DNA from: an uncultured Pelagibacteraceae bacterium
Lineage (GTDB): Bacteria > Pseudomonadota > Alphaproteobacteria > Pelagibacterales > Pelagibacteraceae
DNA length: 64,000 nt
Assembly (NCBI GenBank): GCA_902516345.1
Contig: CABXYJ010000002.1
Span: 1 to 64,000 of the forward strand
Direction of reading: 5' to 3'
In this document: positions 10,227 to 18,413 of the stretch, one piece after another
Numbering within the stretch: the first letter of the stretch is position 1
Layout: every line of letters begins with the position of its first letter
Notes under the pieces: generated by a model
Told to the model about the DNA's origin: nothing
Seen by the model: only the letters and a program-made list of their open reading frames with translations
The model's database searches: none
Translations under genes and position numbers: made by a program

Positions 10227-10784
10227 TTAGTAATTAATTTTTATAGTTCCTATTATTTTAAAATTTTTATCTGAAATAACTATTTCTCCAGAAGATGGAG
10301 CATAATCTAAAGCTTCAGATATTACTACATAATGAGTAACTAAAACTATATTTTTTTGAGTTTTAGATAACTCCAAATATTTTTTTAAGTCTTTCATTTG
10401 TTTATTTCTATTTTTTGCAAATTTTGAACTATAAAATGAATTTAGAAATGAATTAGTAGAAAATTTTCCAAATGCGATTTTTGCTGTATCTTTACATCTG
10501 CACCATTCGGATGACAACACTTCATAAACTGTAATCTTATTGTCTTTAAAAAATTTTCCAATTTTTTGTGCTTGAATTCTTCCCTCTTTACTTAAATTTC
10601 TTTGAGTTGAACAATCTCCCAAATTGAAATTTTCAGGATCTCCACCTCCTGGAGCATAAGCATGTCGTATGAATATTAATTTTTGACCATCTTTTAAACT
10701 ATTTACTAAGTAATTATTTAAATCTGCTTTAATAGACGTTGTTAAAGATATAAATATGATTATTAAAAATTTAAAAAAATTCAT
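10227..10784 (-). CDS. Exported histidine phosphatase family protein
   Basis: A signal peptide (MNFFKFLIIIFISLTTSIKA) is followed by the RHG-like phosphohistidine motif LIFIRHAYAPGGGDPENF. Later catalytic-core pieces are SSEWCRCKDTA and LVTHYVVISEAL. This is the phosphoglycerate-mutase-like histidine phosphatase fold, probably periplasmic. The substrate cannot be told. The gene is divergent from the udg gene with only 2 nt between start codons. Confidence 0.88.
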   Translation of the reverse strand: MNFFKFLIIIFISLTTSIKADLNNYLVNSLKDGQKLIFIRHAYAPGGGDPENFNLGDCSTQRNLSKEGRIQAQKIGKFFKDNKITVYEVLSSEWCRCKDTAKIAFGKFSTNSFLNSFYSSKFAKNRNKQMKDLKKYLELSKTQKNIVLVTHYVVISEALDYAPSSGEIVISDKNFKIIGTIKINY

Positions 10785-10786
10785 TA

Positions 10787-11467
10787 ATGAATATTAGAAT
10801 AGAAAATCTGAATAAAACAGTAATTAACTGCAAAAAATGTCCCCGACTTGTAAAATTCATACATAAAATCAGAACTGAAAAAAGAAAACAAAATATCAAT
10901 GAAACTTATTGGGGAAAACCAGTTCCAGGCTTTGGAAATATTAATTCAAAATTAGCAATTATTGGTTTAGCTCCTGCTGCACATGGCGGAATTAGAACTG
11001 GGAGAGCTTTTACCGGTGATAAATCCGGAGATTTTTTATTTAAATCACTATATGAGGCAGGAATATCAAATAATCCATATTCAAAAAATCTTAATGATAA
11101 TCTGAAACTAAATTCTACTTACATAACTAATGTATTAAAGTGTGTGCCACCTGGAGATAAACCACTAAGACGAGAACTAATTAATTGTTCTAATTTTTTT
11201 GATACAGAGATCTTATACCTAAAAAAATTAAAAGTTATTGTAACACTTGGAAAAGTGGCTTTTGATAACTGTACTAGTTTATATAAAAAAAAATTTCTGA
11301 TTAAACAAAAACTTACATTTACTCATGGAAAAGTACAAAATTTACCAAATGGTTTAATAATACTACCAAGTTATCATCCTAGTCCTAGAAACGTTAATAC
11401 AAAACTTATCACTCTAACAATGATGATCAATTTGTTTAAAAAAGCTAAAAACTTAGCTAAATTTTAA
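10787..11467 (+). CDS. Uracil-DNA glycosylase, family 5 (UdgB-like)
   Basis: Base-excision repair enzyme with a 4Fe-4S cluster that removes uracil and other deaminated bases. Visible features are the N-terminal cysteines CKKCPRLV, YWGKPVPGFGN, the active-site motif GLAPAAHGGIRTGRAFTGDKSG, further cysteines (KCVPPGDKP and NCSNFF) and the second motif SYHPSPRNVNT. The PAAHG form points to family 5 rather than family 4. At 226 residues it is complete. The 3' end overlaps the convergent ybgC end by 11 nt. Confidence 0.92.
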   Translation: MNIRIENLNKTVINCKKCPRLVKFIHKIRTEKRKQNINETYWGKPVPGFGNINSKLAIIGLAPAAHGGIRTGRAFTGDKSGDFLFKSLYEAGISNNPYSKNLNDNLKLNSTYITNVLKCVPPGDKPLRRELINCSNFFDTEILYLKKLKVIVTLGKVAFDNCTSLYKKKFLIKQKLTFTHGKVQNLPNGLIILPSYHPSPRNVNTKLITLTMMINLFKKAKNLAKF

Positions 11468-11879
11468 TAGTATCGCAAAAGTAAGGCTTAAATTTTTGAT
11501 ATATTTCATCAGGAATTTTAATTGGTTTGCCTTGATTATTTACAAATACTAAATGAATTTTAGACTCAACAATAACATCATTTTTTCTTGAAATAAACTG
11601 GTTCATAAAAAAGGATGTTTTTGTAATTGATTTAACAAATGATCGTATTTTTAAATCATCTTCTAAATAGGCAGATTTTTTATATTCTATATTACAAGAC
11701 TTAACTATTATAATTGCATTAAATTGATCTAAAATTTTCTTATTACTATACCCTATTGAAAATAAAGCCTCAGTTCTCGCTCTCTCTAAATATTTAAGAT
11801 AATTAGCATAATAAACTACTCCACCTGCATCAGTATCTTCATAATAAACTTTTATATTATGGTAAAAATTTTCATGCAT
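11457..11879 (-). CDS. ybgC: YbgC-type acyl-CoA thioesterase
   Basis: A 140-residue hotdog-fold thioesterase. The diagnostic YYEDTDAGGVVYYANYLKYLERAR contains the catalytic aspartate. In most proteobacteria ybgC precedes tolQ. Here it stands alone, convergent with the glycosylase gene. Confidence 0.92.
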   Translation of the reverse strand: MHENFYHNIKVYYEDTDAGGVVYYANYLKYLERARTEALFSIGYSNKKILDQFNAIIIVKSCNIEYKKSAYLEDDLKIRSFVKSITKTSFFMNQFISRKNDVIVESKIHLVFVNNQGKPIKIPDEIYQKFKPYFCDTIKI

Positions 11880-11934
11880 AATTAATTATATCAAAAAATT
11901 AATAATTTTACAGAAACTAAGGTATAACTATTTT

Positions 11935-12075
11935 ATGAATATTTTTGTAATTTGGTTAGTAATGGTAATTGCTTGGAATTTTGGTTATCCTCAGGCAACC
12001 CCATTAGAGGACGTTGTTGTCGCTGTGATATTATCTTTATTTAATATAGCTCTAAAAAAATACTTAAAATTTTGA
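11935..12075 (+). CDS. 46-residue membrane microprotein
   Basis: Not in the ORF track. It reads MNIFVIWLVMVIAWNFGYPQATPLEDVVVAVILSLFNIALKKYLKF. Two hydrophobic helices surround a central loop GYPQATPLED. The stop codon directly abuts the stop of the convergent DUF3047 gene with no bases between. The balanced amphipathic design supports a real gene. No family is recognised. Confidence 0.6.
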   Translation: MNIFVIWLVMVIAWNFGYPQATPLEDVVVAVILSLFNIALKKYLKF

Positions 12076-12726
12076 CTAATTTTTCGAGAAATAAATATTT
12101 TGATAATAAGCTATCGCTGTCATCTTAGAATTATCTGTATCTGACATTATAGCTAATCCATCTAGTTCATTAACATCTAAGTTATGAAATCTCTTAAAAT
12201 CTTCCTTTACATTGGCCTTCACAGTAACCCATTTATTTAAAGAATTTTTTGTACTTGCAAGCACGTTATCAATAGATTTCTTAGTATAAGGACTAGGCGA
12301 ATTAAATCCCACGTCATTATTGCTTGAGAAAACATAATTTATTGCTCTATTTGAAAGTGGTGTTGCCCCTGTTTTTTTTACCGCGAAAACCCTCGCTGAA
12401 AAATCATGTCCTTTTTTAGTATCTTCTTTAATACCAGCTAAATCTTTCTCGACCTTCCAGGTAATATTAATAAAAGGAGTTTTGTTTAGGTCTATCTTAA
12501 CCTCTTTACCTAACCCTGACGCGGCATTTTCAGCTACTGCTTTTAAAAAATTACCACTTTCATTAGCTCCAGTGGTATAAATTGTCATATTATCTGCACC
12601 TCTTACTTTTCTCACATCAAGTTTATCAAGCTCTTCGATAGTAAAATCAAATACTTTAATTTCATCTGCAATAGCAAAATTGATCCCGTTTAAAAAAATG
12701 ATTAAAAACTTTAATATAAATTTCAT
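12076..12726 (-). CDS. DUF3047 family exported protein
   Basis: A 216-residue protein with a signal peptide (MKFILKFLIIFLNGINFAIA). The body resembles the DUF3047 family: INITWKVEKDLAG, DFSARVFAVKK, AINYVFSS and GLAIMSDTDNSKMTAIAYYQNIYF. The function of the family is unknown. The sequence suggests a periplasmic beta-sandwich. It stands alone. Confidence 0.85.
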   Translation of the reverse strand: MKFILKFLIIFLNGINFAIADEIKVFDFTIEELDKLDVRKVRGADNMTIYTTGANESGNFLKAVAENAASGLGKEVKIDLNKTPFINITWKVEKDLAGIKEDTKKGHDFSARVFAVKKTGATPLSNRAINYVFSSNNDVGFNSPSPYTKKSIDNVLASTKNSLNKWVTVKANVKEDFKRFHNLDVNELDGLAIMSDTDNSKMTAIAYYQNIYFSKN

Positions 12727-12812
12727 AATTTTAATTTTAAAAAATTCTTTAATACATTATTTGGACAAAATTTAAACATTCAAAAATCAACTTTTAATAT
12801 TAAATAATAAAT

Positions 12813-12944
12813 ATGAAATCATTTTCAATTTTTATTTTATTGATTTATTGGTCTATTATACTTTTTGCACCTATTATATCAAAAGACCTTAAAATCAGTA
12901 GAGCTAAGACTGCTCAAATCAAAATAATTGAGCAAAAATTTTAA
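12813..12944 (+). CDS. 43-residue membrane microprotein
   Basis: Not in the ORF track. It reads MKSFSIFILLIYWSIILFAPIISKDLKISRAKTAQIKIIEQKF. One membrane helix or signal anchor is followed by a basic tail. It fills the gap between DUF3047 and the convergent SDR gene, ending 1 nt before the latter's stop. Support is only the intact frame and the tight fit. Confidence 0.45.
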   Translation: MKSFSIFILLIYWSIILFAPIISKDLKISRAKTAQIKIIEQKF

Positions 12945-12945
12945 T

Positions 12946-13698
12946 TTAGTAGGTAGATCGCCCACCGCTTATATCAAAGACTGCTGCTGTTGAAAATGTG
13001 TTTTCCTCAGATGAAAGCCAACATACTAATGAGGTAAACTCTTCAACCTCTAAAAATCTACCTCTTGGAACTTTAGATAACATTCTTTGAACATGCTCTT
13101 TAGTCATTTGATCTAAAATTCTTGTTTTAGCTCCAGCAGGGGTTACTGCATTTACTGCAATATTTTTGTCAGCAAGCTCTTTACCTAAGGATTTAGTCAA
13201 TCCTATTGCTCCAGCTTTACCAACGCTATATGCGCTAGCATTAGCATTTCCATCTTTACCCGCAACTGAGGCAACATTTACAATTCTTCCATAATTATTT
13301 TTAATCATATTTGGTACAATTGCTCTACAACAATTGAATGTACCTATTATATTAATATCCACTACTTTTCTCCAAGACTCAATTTCATACTCCCATAATG
13401 AAGCTGTTGGACCCGTGATACCTGCATTGTTAATCAAGATGTCTATATTAGAATTCTTAATTATATCTAAAGTACAACTTTCAACTTGTTTATAATTAGT
13501 TATATCAATAACATTTGAGCTTAATGATGAATTATTTAAATCACTAACTGTTTTTTTTGTCATATCTGCGTCATTGTCCCAAATAATTACTTTAGCCCCT
13601 GACTTTAATAGTCTTTTAGTTATATCCAGACCAAACCCTTGAGCACCCCCTGTAACGATTGCAGTTCTATTTTTAAAATCAAAAGATATTTTTTCCAT
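12946..13698 (-). CDS. SDR family NAD(P)-dependent oxidoreductase
   Basis: Rossmann-fold short-chain dehydrogenase of 250 residues. The cofactor site is TGGAQGFG, the structural motif is NNAG, and the catalytic Ser and Tyr-Lys are in NVASVAG and YSVGKAG. An acidic residue after the second strand (IIWDND) hints at NAD rather than NADP. It starts 4 nt after the NCS1 permease ends, so it is the last gene of the TRAP-NCS1-SDR unit. It probably oxidises a compound brought in by one of those transporters. The substrate is not identifiable. Confidence 0.93.
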   Translation of the reverse strand: MEKISFDFKNRTAIVTGGAQGFGLDITKRLLKSGAKVIIWDNDADMTKKTVSDLNNSSLSSNVIDITNYKQVESCTLDIIKNSNIDILINNAGITGPTASLWEYEIESWRKVVDINIIGTFNCCRAIVPNMIKNNYGRIVNVASVAGKDGNANASAYSVGKAGAIGLTKSLGKELADKNIAVNAVTPAGAKTRILDQMTKEHVQRMLSKVPRGRFLEVEEFTSLVCWLSSEENTFSTAAVFDISGGRSTY

Positions 13699-13702
13699 AT
13701 AT

Positions 13703-15160
13703 TTATTTTTTAGCTAATAGATAATATGAAATTGATGTTACAAATCCACCAATTATCCAAGCATACGATTGAAGAAAAGAAAAATTAGGATTCCAAATAG
13801 TGGAGGCTGAGAAAATGAATCCTAAAAATAAAGAATATACACCCTTAATATGCCAGCCATTTGAAAAATAATAATCACCACCACTATCTAACGAATAAAT
13901 ATTCTTATTAATTAAAATAGTTTTTTTAATTAAATAAAAATCAGTTATCATCAAACCAAATATTGGTCCAAAAAAAGCAGCTATCGTATCAATTAAAGAT
14001 AAAATGCCAATTTGACTAATAATTGATATCCAAAAAATTCCAATTATAAAACCAAAAAAAGCGATTATATAACTTGAACTTTTAAAAGTTAGTGATGATG
14101 GAGCTAAGTTGATTAATGAGTATTGCGATGGAATAAAGTTAGCAATTAGATTTGTTGAGCCTGATGCAATAATTATAAAAATCAACACTAGATTCGTGAC
14201 AAGTAAATTATCTAACTTACCAATGATGTCAGTCGGATTAGTTAGTATCTTTTCTAAATTACTAGAATTTGTATTTAAAAACGCATCTGTTCCAATAACT
14301 ATAAATAGTGCGAAAAAAGAAAATATTATAAGATTTAGAAATAAACTTAAGTTTCCTTTTTTTAGTTCATTCTCATTTTTAACGTACCTAGAAAAATCTC
14401 CAAAACTTAAAATAATAATAGAGAAATATGCAAAGATCGTACCGGTCACAGTAATTAATGGAACAACATTATTTTTATCAAAAAAATTTTCAATATTAAA
14501 CGCATTAATAAATACGCTTGAAGTCAACTTTACGTCATTTAATAAAACCGCAAAAAAGAAAATAGCCATTCCAATGTAAATACTTATTGCAGAAAATTTA
14601 ATTAACTTTCTGTTAAAATTCATACCAACACTAAACAATATAATTTGAATTATCATTGCAAAAGATATTGAAAACCAATCGATGATATTTAAACCCATCA
14701 AAAAAGTTAGAAAAATTTCCTTGTTTAAAAAATCATTATCAAAAGAATATAATATTATCCTAATTAAGTAACCTAAAGCCTTTGACAAGAAATATGTTTG
14801 AATGCCAAACATAAATATTCCGACCAAACTTCTCAAAAAACCAAAATATTGTGCACCTCTTATTCCTAGCGAAGATCTCAATAATACTACAAAAGGAAGT
14901 CCAAATTTTTGTGAGGGTTTACCTATCAAATTAGAAAAAAAATAGACCAATAGTGATCCAAAAATAGTTCCAAACAAAACTACAAAAGTATTCAGATTAT
15001 AAACAACATAAAGTGATGTGATTAAAGAAAATCCAATTACACTTTGAATATTTACTCCCCAGAAACAAAATAAATCTTTCCAATTCCAATTTTTATTGCT
15101 TGGATTTACAGTAACCAGATCCCAATTTATTAATGTTTTTTTTGGATTTTGAGGACTCAC
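13703..15160 (-). CDS. NCS1-family nucleobase/vitamin:cation symporter
   Basis: A 485-residue, roughly 12-helix permease. The family N-terminus NKNWNWKDLFCFWGVNIQSV and LLRSSLGIRGAQYFGF place it with nucleobase:cation symporter-1 proteins (cytosine, uracil, allantoin, hydantoin, thiamine). The specificity is not readable. It is 25 nt downstream of dctM and 4 nt upstream of the SDR gene. An NCS1 permease in the same unit as a TRAP system is an unusual mix. Confidence 0.9.
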   Translation of the reverse strand: MSPQNPKKTLINWDLVTVNPSNKNWNWKDLFCFWGVNIQSVIGFSLITSLYVVYNLNTFVVLFGTIFGSLLVYFFSNLIGKPSQKFGLPFVVLLRSSLGIRGAQYFGFLRSLVGIFMFGIQTYFLSKALGYLIRIILYSFDNDFLNKEIFLTFLMGLNIIDWFSISFAMIIQIILFSVGMNFNRKLIKFSAISIYIGMAIFFFAVLLNDVKLTSSVFINAFNIENFFDKNNVVPLITVTGTIFAYFSIIILSFGDFSRYVKNENELKKGNLSLFLNLIIFSFFALFIVIGTDAFLNTNSSNLEKILTNPTDIIGKLDNLLVTNLVLIFIIIASGSTNLIANFIPSQYSLINLAPSSLTFKSSSYIIAFFGFIIGIFWISIISQIGILSLIDTIAAFFGPIFGLMITDFYLIKKTILINKNIYSLDSGGDYYFSNGWHIKGVYSLFLGFIFSASTIWNPNFSFLQSYAWIIGGFVTSISYYLLAKK

Positions 15161-15185
15161 TTAAACAATATAAGACTTATATTAT

Positions 15186-16520
15186 CTACTGTCCATACAA
15201 GAGAGATGGTAACCAAAGTGCAATTTTAGGAAAAATTATAATCAATACTAAACCAATTACCTGTAAGACCATAAATTGCATCATGCCAATATATATGTCT
15301 TTTAAATCCCATTCGGGCACTACACCTTTTAAGAAGTAAGCTGATAAGGCGACGGGGGGTGATAACCATGCGGTTTGAAGATTAACGGCAACTAGTATTG
15401 CAAACCAAGTTAAATTAAATCCTAAAGCCTCGACTAAAGGTAAAATGATTGGAATTATAATCATTACAATTGGTACCCATTCTAAAGGCCACCCAAGTAA
15501 AAAAATCATAACCATAATCATTGCTAAAATTAAGTATTTATTCATCTCCAAACTAAGTAAAAATTCTGTTAATAATGTTGGTGTTCCTAATCTTGCAAAG
15601 ACAGCTCCGAAAAAGTTTGAGGCAGCAACCAAAACCATTATCAAGGCTGTAATTTCTAAAGTTTTAACTAAAGCTTCTTGCAATTTTAAAAGAGTTAGTT
15701 TTTTATAAGCTAATGATAGTAATAAAGCGCCCATAGCTCCACACCCCGCCGCCTCAGTAGGAGTTGCAAAACCAAAAAGGATGCTTCCTAAAGCAGCGAA
15801 AACTAATGCTGCTGGTGGAACTAATCCTAAAAAAAATTCAATCCAAACATCTTTCATACTTGTTGCTCTCATTTCTTCAGGTAATGGTGGTCCAAGTTTA
15901 GGATTAAGCATACATCTTATTGTTGTGTACGCTGCATAAAGTGAAGCAAGTAAAATACCTGGAATTATTGCTGCTGCAAATAAATCTATTACAGGTATTT
16001 CCATTATTGGACCCATAACTACTAACATAATGCTTGGAGGTATTAGAATCCCTAAAGTACCGCCTGCAGTGATTGTTCCAGCTGCTAACCTAACGTCATA
16101 GCCAGACCTATTCATCGATTTTGCAGCCATAATACCAAGAATTGTCACTGAAGCTCCTACTATTCCAGTCGCTGCAGCAAAAATTACTGATACAAACAAA
16201 ACTGCGTAATAAAGAGAACCTCTAACTCTTGAAAGCATTAATTGAAATGCTGAAAATAGTCTCTCCATTAATCCTGCTTGTTCCATCATAATTCCCATGA
16301 AAACAAAGAGTGGTACGGCGGCCAGTGTTTGTTCGGTCATTACCATGGAAAATTGAAGTGTCATCAAATAAAATACAAGTTTTCCAAATCCCAAGTATCC
16401 AAAGACAAATCCTAAAAAAATAAGAGTAAATGAAATTGGAAAACCTACAAAAATTGCAAAAAGCATTACTCCTACTAAGATAAAACCTAGAACTGCTGGA
16501 TCTATAAACTCGGCAATCAT
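15186..16520 (-). CDS. dctM: TRAP transporter large permease DctM
   Basis: The 12-helix permease subunit of a tripartite ATP-independent periplasmic transporter. Typical segments are GIVGASVTILGIMAAKSM and AAGTITAGGTLGILIPPSIMLVV. The ORF track extends 6 codons upstream. I take the ATG at 16520 (MIAEFIDPAVLGF), which overlaps the dctQ TGA as ATGA. At 444 residues it is complete. Confidence 0.96.
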   Translation of the reverse strand: MIAEFIDPAVLGFILVGVMLFAIFVGFPISFTLIFLGFVFGYLGFGKLVFYLMTLQFSMVMTEQTLAAVPLFVFMGIMMEQAGLMERLFSAFQLMLSRVRGSLYYAVLFVSVIFAAATGIVGASVTILGIMAAKSMNRSGYDVRLAAGTITAGGTLGILIPPSIMLVVMGPIMEIPVIDLFAAAIIPGILLASLYAAYTTIRCMLNPKLGPPLPEEMRATSMKDVWIEFFLGLVPPAALVFAALGSILFGFATPTEAAGCGAMGALLLSLAYKKLTLLKLQEALVKTLEITALIMVLVAASNFFGAVFARLGTPTLLTEFLLSLEMNKYLILAMIMVMIFLLGWPLEWVPIVMIIIPIILPLVEALGFNLTWFAILVAVNLQTAWLSPPVALSAYFLKGVVPEWDLKDIYIGMMQFMVLQVIGLVLIIIFPKIALWLPSLLYGQ

Positions 16521-17131
16521 TTCTTTTCTCCAGGCCACACACCTTTTTTTGCTGCCCAGTAGCTTTTAAATAATTCTGAAATACCTTGAATTAGTAAAAA
16601 TATAATCCCAATCAATAAACAAGTTTTAATAGGCCACATATAAGGCATCCACGTAGTATCCATACCTCTTTCACCTCTCTGAATAGACTCACCTACATAC
16701 CCAATGGTCATGTAAAGAAAAACTATCAAACCTGGAAAGTAAAATATTAGATATAACCAAAAATCTATTGTGCCTTGTGTTTTGGTCTTAAAATTTCTAT
16801 ATAAAAAATCAGCTCTTATATGAACCCCTCTTGATAACGCATATCCAGCTCCTAACATAAATAAAGCGCCATACAAAAATCTACTTATGTCGTATGCCCA
16901 AATAGTAGGAGCTAAAAATAATTTTCTTGCGAGAACTTCATAAGTCATTGCAAAAATTAATGGCATGAGTATCCAACAAACTATACTTCCAACAATTCTG
17001 CTAAATTTATCTATTTTAATTATAGTTTTAGCCATCCAAGATGGCATTTCATCAGGCATTTTTTCAGAACCACCACGCCTTTCAGCTATCATTTCATCTG
17101 ATATATCTAATTTTGATGGTTCGTTAGTCAT
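16517..17131 (-). CDS. dctQ: TRAP transporter small permease DctQ
   Basis: A 204-residue four-helix small permease, with a roughly 45-residue hydrophilic N-terminal extension before the first helix. GYALSRGVHIRADFLY is the family's conserved loop. It is coupled to dctM by ATGA and separated from dctP by a terminator-like hairpin. Confidence 0.94.
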   Translation of the reverse strand: MTNEPSKLDISDEMIAERRGGSEKMPDEMPSWMAKTIIKIDKFSRIVGSIVCWILMPLIFAMTYEVLARKLFLAPTIWAYDISRFLYGALFMLGAGYALSRGVHIRADFLYRNFKTKTQGTIDFWLYLIFYFPGLIVFLYMTIGYVGESIQRGERGMDTTWMPYMWPIKTCLLIGIIFLLIQGISELFKSYWAAKKGVWPGEKK

Positions 17132-17147
17132 AAAATTTCAGAAAAAA

Positions 17148-17176
17148 TTAGAGCGAACCATAAAAGTTCGCTCTAA
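17148..17176 (-). terminator. Hairpin with U-tract between dctP and dctQ
   Basis: A perfect 11-bp inverted repeat, TTAGAGCGAAC and GTTCGCTCTAA, flanks a 7-nt loop. On the minus strand it is followed by TTTTTT. It lies just after the dctP stop. It likely ends most dctP transcripts and lets a fraction continue into dctQM, so the binding protein is made in excess. Confidence 0.85.
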
Positions 17177-17196
17177 TAAAATAGATTTATTACTGA

Positions 17197-18291
17197 TTAC
17201 TTTAATGTCGCCGCGTGAGCCATTCCTAGCTTCGCATTAGACATTTGAGCACCACTCCAGAAAGGAACAGCAACATCAGCAAAATTTTTCATTGATGTAT
17301 AAACTTCGTTGAAAAATTTATTTTCTGCAGCGTTCTTATTTAAAGAAGCTTTTGCAGCAGCCATATATTCTGTAAAATAATCAGAAGGTGTATCTTCTAA
17401 GATTACTCCATGTTTAGTAGTTAACTCTCTTAAAGCTTTACCGTTCTCATAGATTCTGTAACTTAAAGATTTAGCTAATGAAGCATTAGCAGCAACTTCA
17501 AGTGACTTTTTTTCATGAGCACTCATAGCATTATAAGTTTTTCCAGTAATGTAAAAGTCGGCATTTACAACAACTTGGTGTAAACCTTGTAAATAGTAAT
17601 GCTTTAATACTTTTTGAAAACCAAAAGTTAAATCTGGTTTTGGACAACACCACTCAGCAGCATCAATTGTACCTGCCTCTAAAGCTGGAAGAATATCTCC
17701 ACCACCCATAGCAACAGATGCTATACCAATGTCTTTATAAGTTTGTCCCGGAATTCCTGGAGGAGTTCTGAACTTATATTTTCTAAAGTCAGCCATATCT
17801 TTAATTGGTTTTGGAAACCATCCTAAAGCCTCAGGTCCAACTGGTTGAATCATAAATCCTTTAATATCTCTTCCCATTTCTTTCCAAAGTTGATCGTATA
17901 ACTCTTTACCACCACCATATTGAAACCATGATAAGAAAGCAATATTATCAATACCTACACCACCACCAGCTACTGGCGAACCAAATAACATAGCTGCAGG
18001 GTGATCTCCTGACCAATAGTGAGTCCATGCGAAGCCACAATCAATCAGACCTTTGTCAACAGCGTCTAAAGTTTCTTTAACACCAACAACTGCTCCAGCT
18101 GGTAGAATTTCAAACTTAAGAGACCCACTTGTTAAAGTTGTTACAGTGTCAGTAAAATCTTTTAACATTTTAACTTCATCAGCTTTAGTGTTAAGAACTG
18201 TTTGACATTTAAGTGTTTTTGCAGCGTTAGCGTTAGAAATAAAACCTAGCACTAAAACAGTTGCAAATAACGTTGAAATGATTTTTTTCAT
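17197..18291 (-). CDS. dctP: TRAP transporter substrate-binding protein DctP
   Basis: A 364-residue periplasmic binding protein with signal peptide (MKKIISTLFATVLVLGFISNANA). The fold and motifs (ILPAGAVVGVKETLDAVDKG, FAWTHYWSG, KFRTPPGIPGQ, GGGDILPALEAGTIDAAEW) match the branch containing 2-oxoacid and lactate binders. A hydroxy- or oxo-carboxylate ligand is the best guess but is not proven. The conserved arginine of FRTPPG would bind the carboxylate. Confidence 0.92.
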   Translation of the reverse strand: MKKIISTLFATVLVLGFISNANAAKTLKCQTVLNTKADEVKMLKDFTDTVTTLTSGSLKFEILPAGAVVGVKETLDAVDKGLIDCGFAWTHYWSGDHPAAMLFGSPVAGGGVGIDNIAFLSWFQYGGGKELYDQLWKEMGRDIKGFMIQPVGPEALGWFPKPIKDMADFRKYKFRTPPGIPGQTYKDIGIASVAMGGGDILPALEAGTIDAAEWCCPKPDLTFGFQKVLKHYYLQGLHQVVVNADFYITGKTYNAMSAHEKKSLEVAANASLAKSLSYRIYENGKALRELTTKHGVILEDTPSDYFTEYMAAAKASLNKNAAENKFFNEVYTSMKNFADVAVPFWSGAQMSNAKLGMAHAATLK

Positions 18292-18350
18292 TATTATTCC
18301 TCTTGTTAGTTAATTATAACAACTTAATTCAATCAGAAAAATAAAGTGGA

Positions 18351-18367
18351 CACAAGTGACAATTGTG
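18351..18367. promoter_or_regulatory. Possible operator palindrome in the dctP/GMC divergent region
   Basis: The short inverted repeat CACAA-GTGACAA-TTGTG lies in the 122-nt gap between divergently transcribed dctP and the GMC oxidoreductase gene. It could bind a regulator coordinating both. Five-base arms can arise by chance in AT-rich DNA, so this is weak. Confidence 0.25.
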
Positions 18368-18413
18368 CAATTTAAGTATAAATAATAATATTAAATTATC
18401 TATTCAACTATAA

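Noticed and set aside
14109-14579. 156-residue plus-strand ORF opposite the NCS1 permease
   Set aside because: Antisense shadow of a membrane-protein gene. The composition reflects the complementary strand of hydrophobic codons.
16222-16542. 106-residue minus-strand ORF at the start of dctM
   Set aside because: It is an out-of-frame shadow of dctM, with a Cys/Phe/Ser-rich low-complexity translation and no family features.
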